Origin: JAFGRR01 sp964563855
Lineage (GTDB): Bacteria > Planctomycetota > Phycisphaerae > UBA1845 > Fen-1342
DNA: 64,000 bases
Assembly: GCA_964563855.1 (NCBI GenBank)
Contig: CAZLYU010000008.1
Span: 15,308-79,307 of the forward strand
Direction of reading: 5' to 3'
Positions 33,664 through 41,886 of this stretch are shown here, piece after piece. The position numbers and the translations under genes were made by a program. How positions within the stretch are numbered: the stretch's first letter is position 1; each line of letters begins with the position of its first letter. The notes beneath the pieces were generated by a model. It had not been told where the DNA came from and searched no databases. It was given only the letters and a program-made list of their open reading frames with translations.

Positions 33664-34290
33664 TCACTCATCGGCCTTCGCCGGCTGCTCGGCGGCGTTC
33701 GGCTTGCTCCGGCGCATCTCGCCGCGCATGAACACCGTCCAGTCGCCTTCGCCGCGGCGCATCTCAGAGGTGACCAGGATGTGATCGTCGGACTTGAACT
33801 CGTAGCTGTCGCGATACTGGGCCGTACCGCCGCCGGTCATGAAGTCCGGCCCTTCGGTGACGAGTGCGAGCTTCTTGCCCGCCGCATCCACCTCGCCTTC
33901 ATAGCTCCACATGTGGGCGAAGTTTGAATCGACCCAAGTGCCGATGTACTTCCCTTTGCCAGTGTCGTAGCCAATCGTCTGGACCGCGGTGAAGGTCATG
34001 CCTGGGCCGATCTCGCCCTTCATCGTGTTGACGACGAAGAAGCCCCCAATCATCTCCGACTTGACCGACGCCTCCATCACCGGCGCGCCTTCGGCCTCCA
34101 TCTTCCCCTTGCTCACCCATTCACCTTCGAAACGCTTCAGCCAGTCGTGGTGCTCGGTCGGCGGTGGGAAGCTGGGCATCTCGGGCGCATCCGCGTCGGC
34201 GCGCGGGTCGGCTTGCTGCGGCTCGTCATCAGCGCCGACCGTCCAAGCTACGGCGCAGATCAGGGCTAAGCAGAGTGAGGTGCGTTTCAT
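33664..34290 (-). CDS. Secreted DUF1579 protein
   Basis: 208 residues. A signal peptide (MKRTSLCLALICAVAWTVGA) precedes a DUF1579 domain: HHDWLKRFEGEWVSKGKM, FTAVQTIGYDTGKGKYIGTW, DSNFAHMWSYEG and MTGGGTAQYRDSYEF. The domain is a small beta-barrel of unknown function often exported in planctomycetes. GGAG lies 8 bases before the ATG. It converges with the kinase gene and is followed 22 bases upstream by the TerC gene on the same strand. Confidence 0.88.
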   Translation of the reverse strand: MKRTSLCLALICAVAWTVGADDEPQQADPRADADAPEMPSFPPPTEHHDWLKRFEGEWVSKGKMEAEGAPVMEASVKSEMIGGFFVVNTMKGEIGPGMTFTAVQTIGYDTGKGKYIGTWVDSNFAHMWSYEGEVDAAGKKLALVTEGPDFMTGGGTAQYRDSYEFKSDDHILVTSEMRRGEGDWTVFMRGEMRRSKPNAAEQPAKADE

Positions 34291-34312
34291 GGCAAGACTC
34301 CGAGTGAGTGCC

Positions 34313-35131
34313 TCAAGGCGCGTCAGACGACGCCGGACCGTCCGGCGGGTGCGGTAGGTTGAGCTTGACGGGGCGACGCTTCGCCCGCACGCGAATGTTC
34401 ATTAACTCGACCGCCAGCGAAAACGCCATCGCAAAGTAGACGTAGCCGCGTGGGATGGGGTGATGAAAGGCTTCGGTGACTAGCAACACGCCGATGAGGA
34501 TCAGGAACGACAGCGCCAACATCTTCATCGTCGGATGCTTCTCGATGAAGCGCGCCACGGGGTCGGCGAAGATCATCATGACGATGACCGCGGCCACCAC
34601 GCCGCTCACCATCACCGTGAGCGCCGCTGCCTTGGCGGTGTTGGTCTCGTCTGGAGGCTGCACCATGCCGACCGCGGTGATGACGCTGTCGAGCGAGAAG
34701 ATCAGGTCGATGGCCATGATGTAGGCGATCGCGCCGCTGAACGACGCCGCTTGCCGGCCGGCCCCGGAGTTGTCCGTGTGGCCGGGTTCTTCGAGCTTGT
34801 GGTGAATCTCGAAGGTCGCTTTAGCCAGCAGAAACAAACCGCCTATCAAAAGGATCAGATCTTTGAGCGATACGCCGTGGTCAAACAGGGTGAAGAGTGG
34901 TGCGGTCGACGCCATCACGAGCGAGACGCCGAACAGCAGTGCGATGCGCATGCCCATGGCGCCGAGCAGGCCGATCTTGCGGGCACGGCTTTGCACTGCC
35001 GGATCGAGGCGTCCGGTGACGATCGAGATGAAGACGATGTTGTCGATGCCGAGCACGATCTCGAGCGCCGCCAGCGTCAGAAACGCAATGACGAGCTCGG
35101 TCGAAAACAGGACGGCGAAGAACTCGGCCAC
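34313..35131 (-). CDS. TerC-family integral membrane protein
   Basis: 272 residues, about seven membrane helices. EIVLGIDNIVFISIVTGRL and MAIDLIFSLDSVITAVGM carry the paired acidic motifs (DN and DS) of the TerC/YoaE/YkoY family. Family members export manganese or support metallation of secreted proteins; the substrate here is not known. It starts at GTG 35131 with an AGGGAG site 7 bases upstream. The C-terminal 20 residues are a charged, Pro-rich tail. The 78 bases to the next gene hold nothing clear. Confidence 0.9.
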   Translation of the reverse strand: MAEFFAVLFSTELVIAFLTLAALEIVLGIDNIVFISIVTGRLDPAVQSRARKIGLLGAMGMRIALLFGVSLVMASTAPLFTLFDHGVSLKDLILLIGGLFLLAKATFEIHHKLEEPGHTDNSGAGRQAASFSGAIAYIMAIDLIFSLDSVITAVGMVQPPDETNTAKAAALTVMVSGVVAAVIVMMIFADPVARFIEKHPTMKMLALSFLILIGVLLVTEAFHHPIPRGYVYFAMAFSLAVELMNIRVRAKRRPVKLNLPHPPDGPASSDAP

Positions 35132-35209
35132 GCGCGGCTCCCTCGGACACGGTTACACCCGGGTGATAGCTTAACCCGTGCCGCAGCCCCGCACGGGGTC
35201 GAGCCGGTT

Positions 35210-36364
35210 TTACGCGACGCCAGGCGCGCGCTCTCGCAAGACGTCTTCGTACAGCGCCGCCAGTTCGCGGGCGTGGCGCTCGATCGAGAGCTGCTCGCGG
35301 GCCGCGTCCATCTGCTGCCTGGCTTGCGTTCGCTGTGCGTCGGAGGCGCAGTGGATGACGGCTTTGGTGAGTGCGCCGGTCGCGCGCGGCGAGTCGATCA
35401 CGACACCGGTTTCCGAAGTCACCACTTCCGCCGCGCCGTTGAACCGCGTGGTAACCACGGGCTTGCCGCGAACGAGCGCTTCGAGCACCACGCGACTGCA
35501 CGGGTCGTACCACGTTGGATGAATGAGCAGGTCGGCGCGCGACCACCAGGACTCGATGTCGTCCGTCGCGCCGACGAATTCGATCGCCGCCTGCACGCCG
35601 CCGCGTTGCGTCAAACGTTGATAGCGTGCGGCGCGGTCGCGGCCGACAACCGTGAGCTTCATCGAGGTCGCTTCATGAATTCGCGGCCAAGCAGCGATGA
35701 GTTCGCGCAACCCTTTCAGCTTGAAGTTATGAGCGACGAAGAGCGCACGAAGCTGATTCGGCTCGCGTTCCCGGGTCGCGCTCGCGTCCTTCGGAATCGC
35801 AACGCCGTTGAACACGACGCGCACGCGTTCGTCCGGCAGCCCGTAGTCGGCATGCACCTGTTGCTTCACGTAGGTCGACACCGCCGCCACGACCGGCGCC
35901 CGCGCATCGGTGAGTAGTCGGCGTTCGACGAGCGATAGCAGCCGCTGGCGCCAGTTGAGGCGTCGATCGAACCATTTGAGCGCGCGGTGAACAAGCGTCG
36001 GCTCGAGCGCCAGATTCCGCCGCACGGTTTCCGGATATGTCCCGCCGCGCGGCTGATAGACCTTCGCGGCGAAACACGGGGTGACGGCGTGCACGATGTC
36101 GTAGCGTTCATCGCGGCAGAGGCGGTCGGCCGCTTCGATGAAGCGTAGCGTAGACCGCCACTTCGCCGAACCGGCCGCCGGCAGGCCGCGCCACCGCACA
36201 CCAAACTGATCGCGGCGCTCATCGTCTGCTGAGTCGGGAGCGGCGCGATGCAGCACGGTGACATCCGCGCCCAGCTCGACCAGCGCCGCCGCCATCTCGC
36301 TGACCGATGTTTCGGCGCCGCCGAGATCCGGCGCAGCGGTTTCCTGCACGATTGCGACGCGCAT
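35210..36364 (-). CDS. GT4-family glycosyltransferase
   Basis: 384 residues in a GT-B fold. The N-terminus reads VAIVQETAAPDLGGAETSV; the C-terminal half has FNGVAIP, LRALFVAHNFKLKGLRELIA, LTVVGRD and the E-x7-E-like HPTWYDPCSRVVLEALVRGKPV, close to WaaG-type LPS core glucosyltransferases. Its ATG overlaps the stop of the upstream WaaP-like kinase gene by one base (TGATG). With the neighbouring kinases and GT9 gene it probably builds or decorates LPS inner core. The sugar specificity cannot be read from sequence. Confidence 0.9.
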   Translation of the reverse strand: MRVAIVQETAAPDLGGAETSVSEMAAALVELGADVTVLHRAAPDSADDERRDQFGVRWRGLPAAGSAKWRSTLRFIEAADRLCRDERYDIVHAVTPCFAAKVYQPRGGTYPETVRRNLALEPTLVHRALKWFDRRLNWRQRLLSLVERRLLTDARAPVVAAVSTYVKQQVHADYGLPDERVRVVFNGVAIPKDASATREREPNQLRALFVAHNFKLKGLRELIAAWPRIHEATSMKLTVVGRDRAARYQRLTQRGGVQAAIEFVGATDDIESWWSRADLLIHPTWYDPCSRVVLEALVRGKPVVTTRFNGAAEVVTSETGVVIDSPRATGALTKAVIHCASDAQRTQARQQMDAAREQLSIERHARELAALYEDVLRERAPGVA

Positions 36365-37215
36365 CAGGCGCGGCCTTTGCGGCGCTCGCGCTGCAGAATT
36401 CTGTGACTGCGTTGCTGGATGCGACGGGCGTACCAGCGCACGCGTGGGGCGCCGCGCTGCAACCCGAGATACGCGAGCAGGAAACGGAGTCGGTCGGTGC
36501 GGCTCGCGCCCACCGCCAGCGACGAATAGTCGAGCTGCGACAGATCTTTTAGCAGCCAGCGCATGCGGCGCAGACGGGGCCGATGCGCCCGCGCCAGGTC
36601 GATGAGCGTGAAGTTCGGCGGCCGTTCCGCTTCTGGGTCGAGCTCGGCGAAGACGTGGCAGAGATAGAGATCGCGATGACAGAAGCCGCTTTGGTGAAAC
36701 GCGGCGATGAAGCGGCCGAGGCGCACCGCGATGTCATGGCGTGCGAGGCCGCGGGTGATGGGGGCGTTGGCGTCGCGCAGTCGCCGCCACGCGCGGTCAA
36801 ACGCGTCGCCGGGCGCGGCCGCCAGCAGCACCGCGCCGCCGCGCTCCCAGCCGGTGCGTACGCGTTCGACGAATCCGACCGCTGCGACGCTGGGGAAGTA
36901 GCGGCTTTGGAGGCGCTGCGCGACATGAAACTCCCACCCGGCGCGCCCGTGGAGCAGCGTCTGCCGCCAGACGCGGTCGAACTGTTCACGCAGCGTGGGT
37001 CGCAGGTAGCGTTTGACGAACATCACGGCGTGCGCGGCGCTCGGCGGCTCCCAACGCCAACGTTCGCGACGACCGAGTCCCGGCTTTGAGAGCCGCCGCC
37101 ACGCGCCCGCGATCTGCTCGACGTCGAACTTCGGGTCGGCCAGCGGGTCGAGATCGCTGAGGCCTGCGGCGGCGAGCAGCGGCGCGCAGCCGGGCGCCAC
37201 ACCTTGCCGACTCAT
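36364..37215 (-). CDS. WaaP-like lipopolysaccharide kinase
   Basis: 283 residues. The kinase-like fold shows the nucleotide Lys in MFVKRYLRP (K68), FCHRDLYLCHVF as catalytic loop with D182, and TLIDLARAH with the metal-binding D206. WaaP/KdkA/RfaY-type enzymes phosphorylate heptose or Kdo in the LPS inner core at the cytosolic face. All key residues are present, unlike the next paralogue upstream. Its start overlaps the stop of that paralogue as ATGA and its stop overlaps the GT4 start. Confidence 0.87.
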   Translation of the reverse strand: MSRQGVAPGCAPLLAAAGLSDLDPLADPKFDVEQIAGAWRRLSKPGLGRRERWRWEPPSAAHAVMFVKRYLRPTLREQFDRVWRQTLLHGRAGWEFHVAQRLQSRYFPSVAAVGFVERVRTGWERGGAVLLAAAPGDAFDRAWRRLRDANAPITRGLARHDIAVRLGRFIAAFHQSGFCHRDLYLCHVFAELDPEAERPPNFTLIDLARAHRPRLRRMRWLLKDLSQLDYSSLAVGASRTDRLRFLLAYLGLQRGAPRVRWYARRIQQRSHRILQRERRKGRA

Positions 37216-38102
37216 GCACCGCGTCTCCCTCGGCGGGCGTCGAAGCGCGTCAGCCGTTCGTTCCAGGCTTCAAAACGCGCATTCATTCGCACACGTTGCG
37301 CTTCGTGCCGGCGCCAGTGCTCGGCGAGTTGTTCGACTTCATGGGCAAAGCGACGGGGGTCGACTGCGACGGGGCTGTCGGTGAAGTAGCGCTTGAGAAA
37401 GCGCCAACGATCGCTGCGGGTCGTGAACTGCTGCGCGGAAGCCGCGAGGCCCGCCAGTTCCGACTGACGCCACTGGGCGCGCCGCAGGCGCTCCATGGCG
37501 CGGGGCGGCTCGGCGTCGAGCAGGAAGAATTCGGGCTGACCCGCGAGCGAGAACCGCACCAGCACGTTTCGCCAGAACAGGCGACCGTGCGCGAAGCCGC
37601 CGGCGTGCATGGCGGCGATCGCGTCGGCGAGTTCGTTGATCATGGCGCGGCGGTCGCGGTAGGAGAGTGTGCGCCGCCGGGCCTCGAGTTGTTGCGCAAA
37701 GGTCGTGAGGTTCACGGCGCCGGGCGCTTCTTCGGTGATCAGGAACGACGCGGCGACGAAGTGCGCGACGCGGCGCCAGCCGAAGGCGACCGGGCGCACC
37801 GCCGAGACGCCGAGGTTGCGCATCGTGTTGAGCGAGCGTGCTTCGGCCTTGCCGCGGTGCATGCCGAAGAACGTTCCGCGAAACATGCCCCGCAATCGGT
37901 TGCGCCAGTGCGGGTAGAAGTAACGCTTGAGGTAGAAACCGACGCCGTCCGGCGTGACCGGCGGGATGTAGAGGGTGTCGGTCGTTCGGCTCCACGCGGC
38001 GATGCGGCCGTCGAGGCGCTGCAGGATGCGCTCGACGCGATCGAGGTCGTGCTTGCCGAGACGCTCACGAAATGCCGGGTCGGTCTGGATGTAGTTCATC
38101 AT
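37212..38102 (-). CDS. WaaP-like kinase with degenerate catalytic loop
   Basis: 296 residues, paralogous in layout to the downstream kinase. The putative ATP Lys is K59 in FYLKRYFYPHWRN, and N179 and D196 align with metal-site residues. The catalytic loop reads H172-G-R174-L instead of H-R/x-D-L, so the base Asp is replaced by Arg. This may be a pseudokinase or a shifted active site. It ends in ATGA overlap with the intact kinase and starts 2 bases after the GT9 gene, so all four genes are co-transcribed. The substrate is unknown, presumably LPS core heptose or Kdo. Confidence 0.8.
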   Translation of the reverse strand: MMNYIQTDPAFRERLGKHDLDRVERILQRLDGRIAAWSRTTDTLYIPPVTPDGVGFYLKRYFYPHWRNRLRGMFRGTFFGMHRGKAEARSLNTMRNLGVSAVRPVAFGWRRVAHFVAASFLITEEAPGAVNLTTFAQQLEARRRTLSYRDRRAMINELADAIAAMHAGGFAHGRLFWRNVLVRFSLAGQPEFFLLDAEPPRAMERLRRAQWRQSELAGLAASAQQFTTRSDRWRFLKRYFTDSPVAVDPRRFAHEVEQLAEHWRRHEAQRVRMNARFEAWNERLTRFDARRGRRGA

Positions 38103-38104
38103 GG

Positions 38105-39193
38105 TCAGTTACGCCCGAGCGTGGTCATCGCGGCGGGCTCCAACGGTGACGGTAGCAGGCGCTTCGCGGCCGCCAGCACGCGCTCCGGCATGAGCTGGCG
38201 CAAACAGCGATGATCAAGCGGGCAGCGCTTGAGCTGGCATGGACCGCACGCCACGGTCAGTTGCACCTTCATTTCAAGCGCGTCCGGCGTGTCCGTCCAC
38301 TCCTGGTGCGTCGGGCCGAAGATTGTCACCGTCGGCGTCGCGAAGGCGAGACCGTAGTGACGTGGTCCGGTGTCGTTGCAGATCAGCAGCGCCGCGTCGC
38401 GGATGACGCCTTTGAGCGAGCCAAGCGTCGTGCCGGGGTTCTCACAGATGGTCGGTCGCTGGCGGCACAGCGCGGCGATCTGGTGCAGCAGCGAGGCCTC
38501 GTTTGGAGCGCCCACCAGCACCGGGTGTAACCCCAGCTCGGTGGGGGCTGCGTCGCACACGGCCGCGAAATGCTCCGGCGGCCAACACTTCGCCGCGCCG
38601 AACGCCGCTCCCGGGTTCACCACCACGTAGCGCCCTGGCGTGAGATTGTGATGTGCGAGCAGTTCGGCCGCTGCGGCGTCTTGCTCGGGCGTCGTGGGTA
38701 ACTCCAGCCGCCAGTCTTCAACCTGTACGCCGAGGCGCTCGGCGAGTGCGGCGTAGTACGGCCCCATCGGAACCGGCACATACATGCGTCGCCAGCGGAG
38801 CGGTGTGAGACGTTCGGTGAGCAGCCAGCCGCGGCCGTCGCGGGCGTAGCCGATGCGGCGCTGGATGCCTGCGAGGCGTGTGACCGCGGCTGAGCGAAAC
38901 GAGTTCGTCAACAGCAACGCCGCGTCGCACTTCAATTGTGCGATTTCGACGGCAGTGCGTCGATCGGCGAGCGGGCGCGCCAAGCCGCGCTGCGCCGACC
39001 AGTACAGCGCGCCGTGGAACCAATCGGCGCCGGCGACGATCTCGCGCACGTACGGTCGCATGAGGTAGTGCGTCTCGACGTCGTCGAGCTGCGCGGCGAG
39101 CGCGCGAAGAATCGGCGTGGCGAGGACGACATCGCCGACCCAGTTCGGCAACACCACCAGGAGACGCCTGACGGCGCGAGCATCGCGTGACAT
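38105..39193 (-). CDS. GT9-family LPS heptosyltransferase (WaaF-like)
   Basis: 362 residues. LLVVLPNWVGDVVLATPILR begins the ADP-heptose:LPS heptosyltransferase fold; NPGAAFGAAKCWPPEHFA and ICNDTGPRHYGLAFATPTV are the donor-binding and catalytic signatures, and HQEWTDTPDALEM plus CGPCQLKRCPLDHRC match WaaF-like C-termini. It adds L- or D-heptose to the LPS inner core. First gene of the four-gene envelope operon. Which heptose stereochemistry is used depends on the donor made elsewhere in the genome. Confidence 0.92.
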   Translation of the reverse strand: MSRDARAVRRLLVVLPNWVGDVVLATPILRALAAQLDDVETHYLMRPYVREIVAGADWFHGALYWSAQRGLARPLADRRTAVEIAQLKCDAALLLTNSFRSAAVTRLAGIQRRIGYARDGRGWLLTERLTPLRWRRMYVPVPMGPYYAALAERLGVQVEDWRLELPTTPEQDAAAAELLAHHNLTPGRYVVVNPGAAFGAAKCWPPEHFAAVCDAAPTELGLHPVLVGAPNEASLLHQIAALCRQRPTICENPGTTLGSLKGVIRDAALLICNDTGPRHYGLAFATPTVTIFGPTHQEWTDTPDALEMKVQLTVACGPCQLKRCPLDHRCLRQLMPERVLAAAKRLLPSPLEPAAMTTLGRN

Positions 39194-39262
39194 GTCGCGA
39201 AGTGTAGCCGGGGGCGCGGCTGACTCGCAGCAGCGGCGTACGGCGGTGTGACTGAAGATCCG

Positions 39263-39754
39263 CTAGCGGGCGGAGATGGCCAGGATCAGCGTGTCGCCGC
39301 CATCGAGCGACAGCCCGCCTTGCAGCGCTGTGCCGCCGGGCGCGACACGCAAGACGAATCGCGACTTGGGCTTCCATTCGTCGCGCTGCTTCTCGAAGAT
39401 TTCGACCCGCAGCTCGATCTGTTCCGCGCTGCGTTTCAGCGGCGTACAGCGGGCTTTGTAGTTGCCAGGCAGCTCGACTTCAGTCGGGGAGTTCATGGTC
39501 GCTGTCGCTTGTTTGCGAGCGGCGACGCTGAAGCCGGTGAATTTGAACTGCTTCTTGAGTTGCTCGGCGATTTCGCGCAGCTCGGGTGCGACCGTCGCGT
39601 TCTTGGTCGTCGCGCGAATCGACATGACTTGCAAGGTCACGCTTTCGGCGGCCCAGGCCGGCGTCGCCGCTGCGAGCATGCCGGCGAGGCAAGCGAGCCA
39701 CAGGCGGCGCGGTGCGGCAGGCGCGGTCGTTCGGGTTGGATTGATCGGGGGCAT
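39263..39754 (-). CDS. Secreted hypothetical protein in sigma operon
   Basis: 163 residues. A basic N-terminus and helix (LWLACLAGMLAAATPAWA) form a signal peptide, then a beta-rich domain (VTLQVMSIRATTKN, FTGFSVAARKQATATM, LRVEIFEKQRDEWK, DTLILAISAR). The family is not recognised. The ATG at 39754 is chosen because AGAGG lies 9 bases upstream; an ATG at 39763 and a TTG at 39775 are alternatives. It begins almost directly after the anti-sigma gene, so it is probably the third gene of the sigma operon and may be a periplasmic element of that pathway. Confidence 0.72.
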   Translation of the reverse strand: MPPINPTRTTAPAAPRRLWLACLAGMLAAATPAWAAESVTLQVMSIRATTKNATVAPELREIAEQLKKQFKFTGFSVAARKQATATMNSPTEVELPGNYKARCTPLKRSAEQIELRVEIFEKQRDEWKPKSRFVLRVAPGGTALQGGLSLDGGDTLILAISAR

Positions 39755-39755
39755 G

Positions 39756-40220
39756 TCAGGCATCCTCTGTGTCAACGATCCAGATCACCGGAAAGTCGCG
39801 CGCGTCGCCGGTGTTCACGACAAACGGCATCGCGTCGCCGAAGGTTTCGATCTCGACGATTTCGGCCGATGCCGGACGCAGCTTCCAGGCGGCGTCGGGG
39901 GTCGGGGCGCGCCATACGCCAATCATGAGCAGCACCACAGCGGCGGCCGCGATCGGGCGCAACCACCGACGGTCACTCGCGAACCGGCGCGACGCGGTGT
40001 CTGCGGATTGAATACCGTCCCATGTGCGTCGCCACGCATCATTGCTCGGCTTCGGGGGCATCGGCAGGCCGTCGAGACCGATGGGGGTCGTCGCGACCTG
40101 GTGCGCGAGTTCGGCGTCGGCGTCGAGCTGCGCGACAAACGCCTCCATCTCCGCGTCGGTGAGCGCGTCGACGCCGCGATCTTGCAGCTTCGCGAGCAGG
40201 TTGTGATGGGCGTCGGCCAT
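39756..40220 (-). CDS. Probable anti-sigma factor, single-pass membrane protein
   Basis: 154 residues. An acidic cytosolic N-terminus (residues 1-85, ALTDAEMEAFVAQLDADAEL) precedes one membrane helix (PIAAAAVVLLMIGVW) and a periplasmic tail of about 50 residues (VEIETFGDAMPFVVNTGDAR). The layout and its place 13 bases after an ECF sigma gene are typical of a membrane anti-sigma factor; no zinc HXXXCXXC motif was found, so sigma binding is inferred from context. Regulated proteolysis of the membrane helix would release the sigma factor. Confidence 0.75.
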   Translation of the reverse strand: MADAHHNLLAKLQDRGVDALTDAEMEAFVAQLDADAELAHQVATTPIGLDGLPMPPKPSNDAWRRTWDGIQSADTASRRFASDRRWLRPIAAAAVVLLMIGVWRAPTPDAAWKLRPASAEIVEIETFGDAMPFVVNTGDARDFPVIWIVDTEDA

Positions 40221-40233
40221 TGGGTGATCCAGT

Positions 40234-40818
40234 CTAGCTTTCTCCGAGCCACTCGCGCATTCGCTTGCGGGCGTTGTGCAGGCGGCTCATCACGGTTCCG
40301 ATCGGCACGTCGAGCGCGGCGGCGATGTCGCCGTAGGTCATGTCGCCGGCGCCGTAGAGTGCGATCACTTGTTTTTGCTCCTCAGGCAGGCGGTCGATCG
40401 CCGCCTGCACGCGCGCCATGAGTTCCCGTTGCTCGACGTCCGCCGACGGATCGGCGGCGTCGGGGTCGGCCGGCAGGCGGGAGCCCTGTTCGTCGTCGCC
40501 GGCGTCGAGCGAGGCGGCGAGGCGGACCCGTCGGCTGCGCACCACGTCGAGCGCACGGTTCGACGTGATGCGCAACAGCCACGTCTTAAAGCTCGACGTC
40601 TGACGGAAGCTCTGCATTCGACCGAATGCGCGAATAAACGCGTCTTGCACGACATCCAGCGCGTCGGCCTCGTTACCCAAAATGCGGTAGGCGGTGCGAT
40701 AAGCCACGTCGCGATAGTCCTCAAACAGCGTCATCTGCGCCTGTTGGTCGCCTGCAGCGGCGGCTGACAACAGACGCACTTCCTGCAGAGAGACGTTCGG
40801 CGGATCAGGCTTATTCAC
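40234..40818 (-). CDS. ECF-type RNA polymerase sigma factor
   Basis: 194 residues. Region 2 contains YRTAYRILGNEADALDVVQD and AFGRMQSFRQTSSFKTWLL; region 4 contains LPEEQKQVIALYGAGDMTYG and an HTH (IGTVMSRLHNARKRMREW). This two-domain layout is a sigma-70 ECF factor. I chose GTG 40818 because GGAG lies 5 bases before it; the longer frame to 40869 lacks such a site. Followed by the anti-sigma and secreted-protein genes and divergent from the repeat protein gene at 40980, which may be its target. Confidence 0.93.
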   Translation of the reverse strand: MNKPDPPNVSLQEVRLLSAAAAGDQQAQMTLFEDYRDVAYRTAYRILGNEADALDVVQDAFIRAFGRMQSFRQTSSFKTWLLRITSNRALDVVRSRRVRLAASLDAGDDEQGSRLPADPDAADPSADVEQRELMARVQAAIDRLPEEQKQVIALYGAGDMTYGDIAAALDVPIGTVMSRLHNARKRMREWLGES

Positions 40819-40979
40819 GCAATCTCCGGAAATTTCTCGGGTGGGCAGAATAGCCCGATGGGCGGGCAAATTCTCGTGCGTTTGCTGAATAGGTGCGGGG
40901 GCGGCGGCGTCGGTAGGGGCGTTGAAACCCTGAGCCTACGAGGCCGCCACGCGGCCGCTGAACCAAGAAGGAGTTTGAC

Positions 40980-41696
40980 ATGCGACGTTTCCTCACCACG
41001 CTGACCGGGTTCGCTTTGCTGACGGGCGCGACCGCCTTCGGCGCCTCGGCGACGGCGACCTCGGTCGCCACCAACGGCGGTCACAGCACGTCGATCGCGA
41101 CCGCGACCGGCAACAGCAGCTCCACCGCGATCTCCGGTGCGAGCAACGGCGGCCGCGCCATCGCCACGAGCGATGCGTTCGCGAACCGCCACGGCGTCGC
41201 CGACAGTCGCTCGGTGGCGCTCGCAGATCACGGACTGGCCGAGAGCCACTCAGTCGCCGACGCTCGCGGCCGCTACGGCGGTCGGGCGGTCTCCGACAGC
41301 GAGAGCATCGCCGCGACGACCGGCGGCGTCGCGATCAGCAACAGCCGGGCGCTGTCGGACGGATCGTGGCGCGGGCGTGCGGTGAGCCGTTCGACCTCAA
41401 CCAGCCTCAGTCGCTACGGCCGTGCGGTCAGCGACAGTTCGGCGGAGAGTCGCGGCTGGTTGGGCGGCGATGCGACCAGCGTGAGCGACTCGTATGCGGA
41501 TAGCACCTTCGGCGTCTCGCGGAGTCAGACCAGCGCCATCAGCGACGCTGGCTATCGCGCTCGGGCGACCTCCGACGGCGTCGGCATCAGCCGGGTCTAT
41601 CGCGGTCGCGATCGCGCCAATGTGCATGCGGAGAGCCGCGCCTACCGCTTCGGCGAGGCGGTGAGCCGGGTGCGGGTGATCCGAACCGAGCGCTAA
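40980..41696 (+). CDS. Secreted Ser/Ala/Gly-rich repeat protein, YadA-head-like pattern
   Basis: 238 residues with a signal peptide (MRRFLTTLTGFALLTGATAF, cleavage near ASA). The rest is low complexity with alternating small residues, for example TSVATNGGHSTSIATATG, GRAIATSDAFANRHGVADSR, SVALADHGLAESHSVADARG and repeated GRAVSDS. This spacing recalls the left-handed beta-roll of YadA-type heads, though the consensus is not strict. Only eight or so Arg-containing units carry charge. AAGGAG precedes the ATG at 6 bases. It diverges from the ECF sigma operon across 161 bases and may be regulated by it. Function unknown; a surface-exposed fibre is an inference. Confidence 0.8.
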   Translation: MRRFLTTLTGFALLTGATAFGASATATSVATNGGHSTSIATATGNSSSTAISGASNGGRAIATSDAFANRHGVADSRSVALADHGLAESHSVADARGRYGGRAVSDSESIAATTGGVAISNSRALSDGSWRGRAVSRSTSTSLSRYGRAVSDSSAESRGWLGGDATSVSDSYADSTFGVSRSQTSAISDAGYRARATSDGVGISRVYRGRDRANVHAESRAYRFGEAVSRVRVIRTER

Positions 41697-41886
41697 GCGC
41701 CAGACCCGGAAGCATTCTGAACGTGTGTGTGCGAAGCTGGCGCGCGGCGGGTCATGGTGGCTCGGCCGCGCGTCGGCGATTGATGCGTCGCGGCTTGACG
41801 GGGGGAGGTGGGGAGCTACGCTGGCGAATTCGTGTTTGCACGCCGCTGCTGGTCGTGCGGACTGAGGAGCGGCCCACCTGCGGCTT

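Noticed and set aside
41697..41886. GCGCCAG/CTGGCGC inverted repeat after the repeat-protein gene as a terminator
   Set aside because: The arms are 34 bases apart and no T-run follows.
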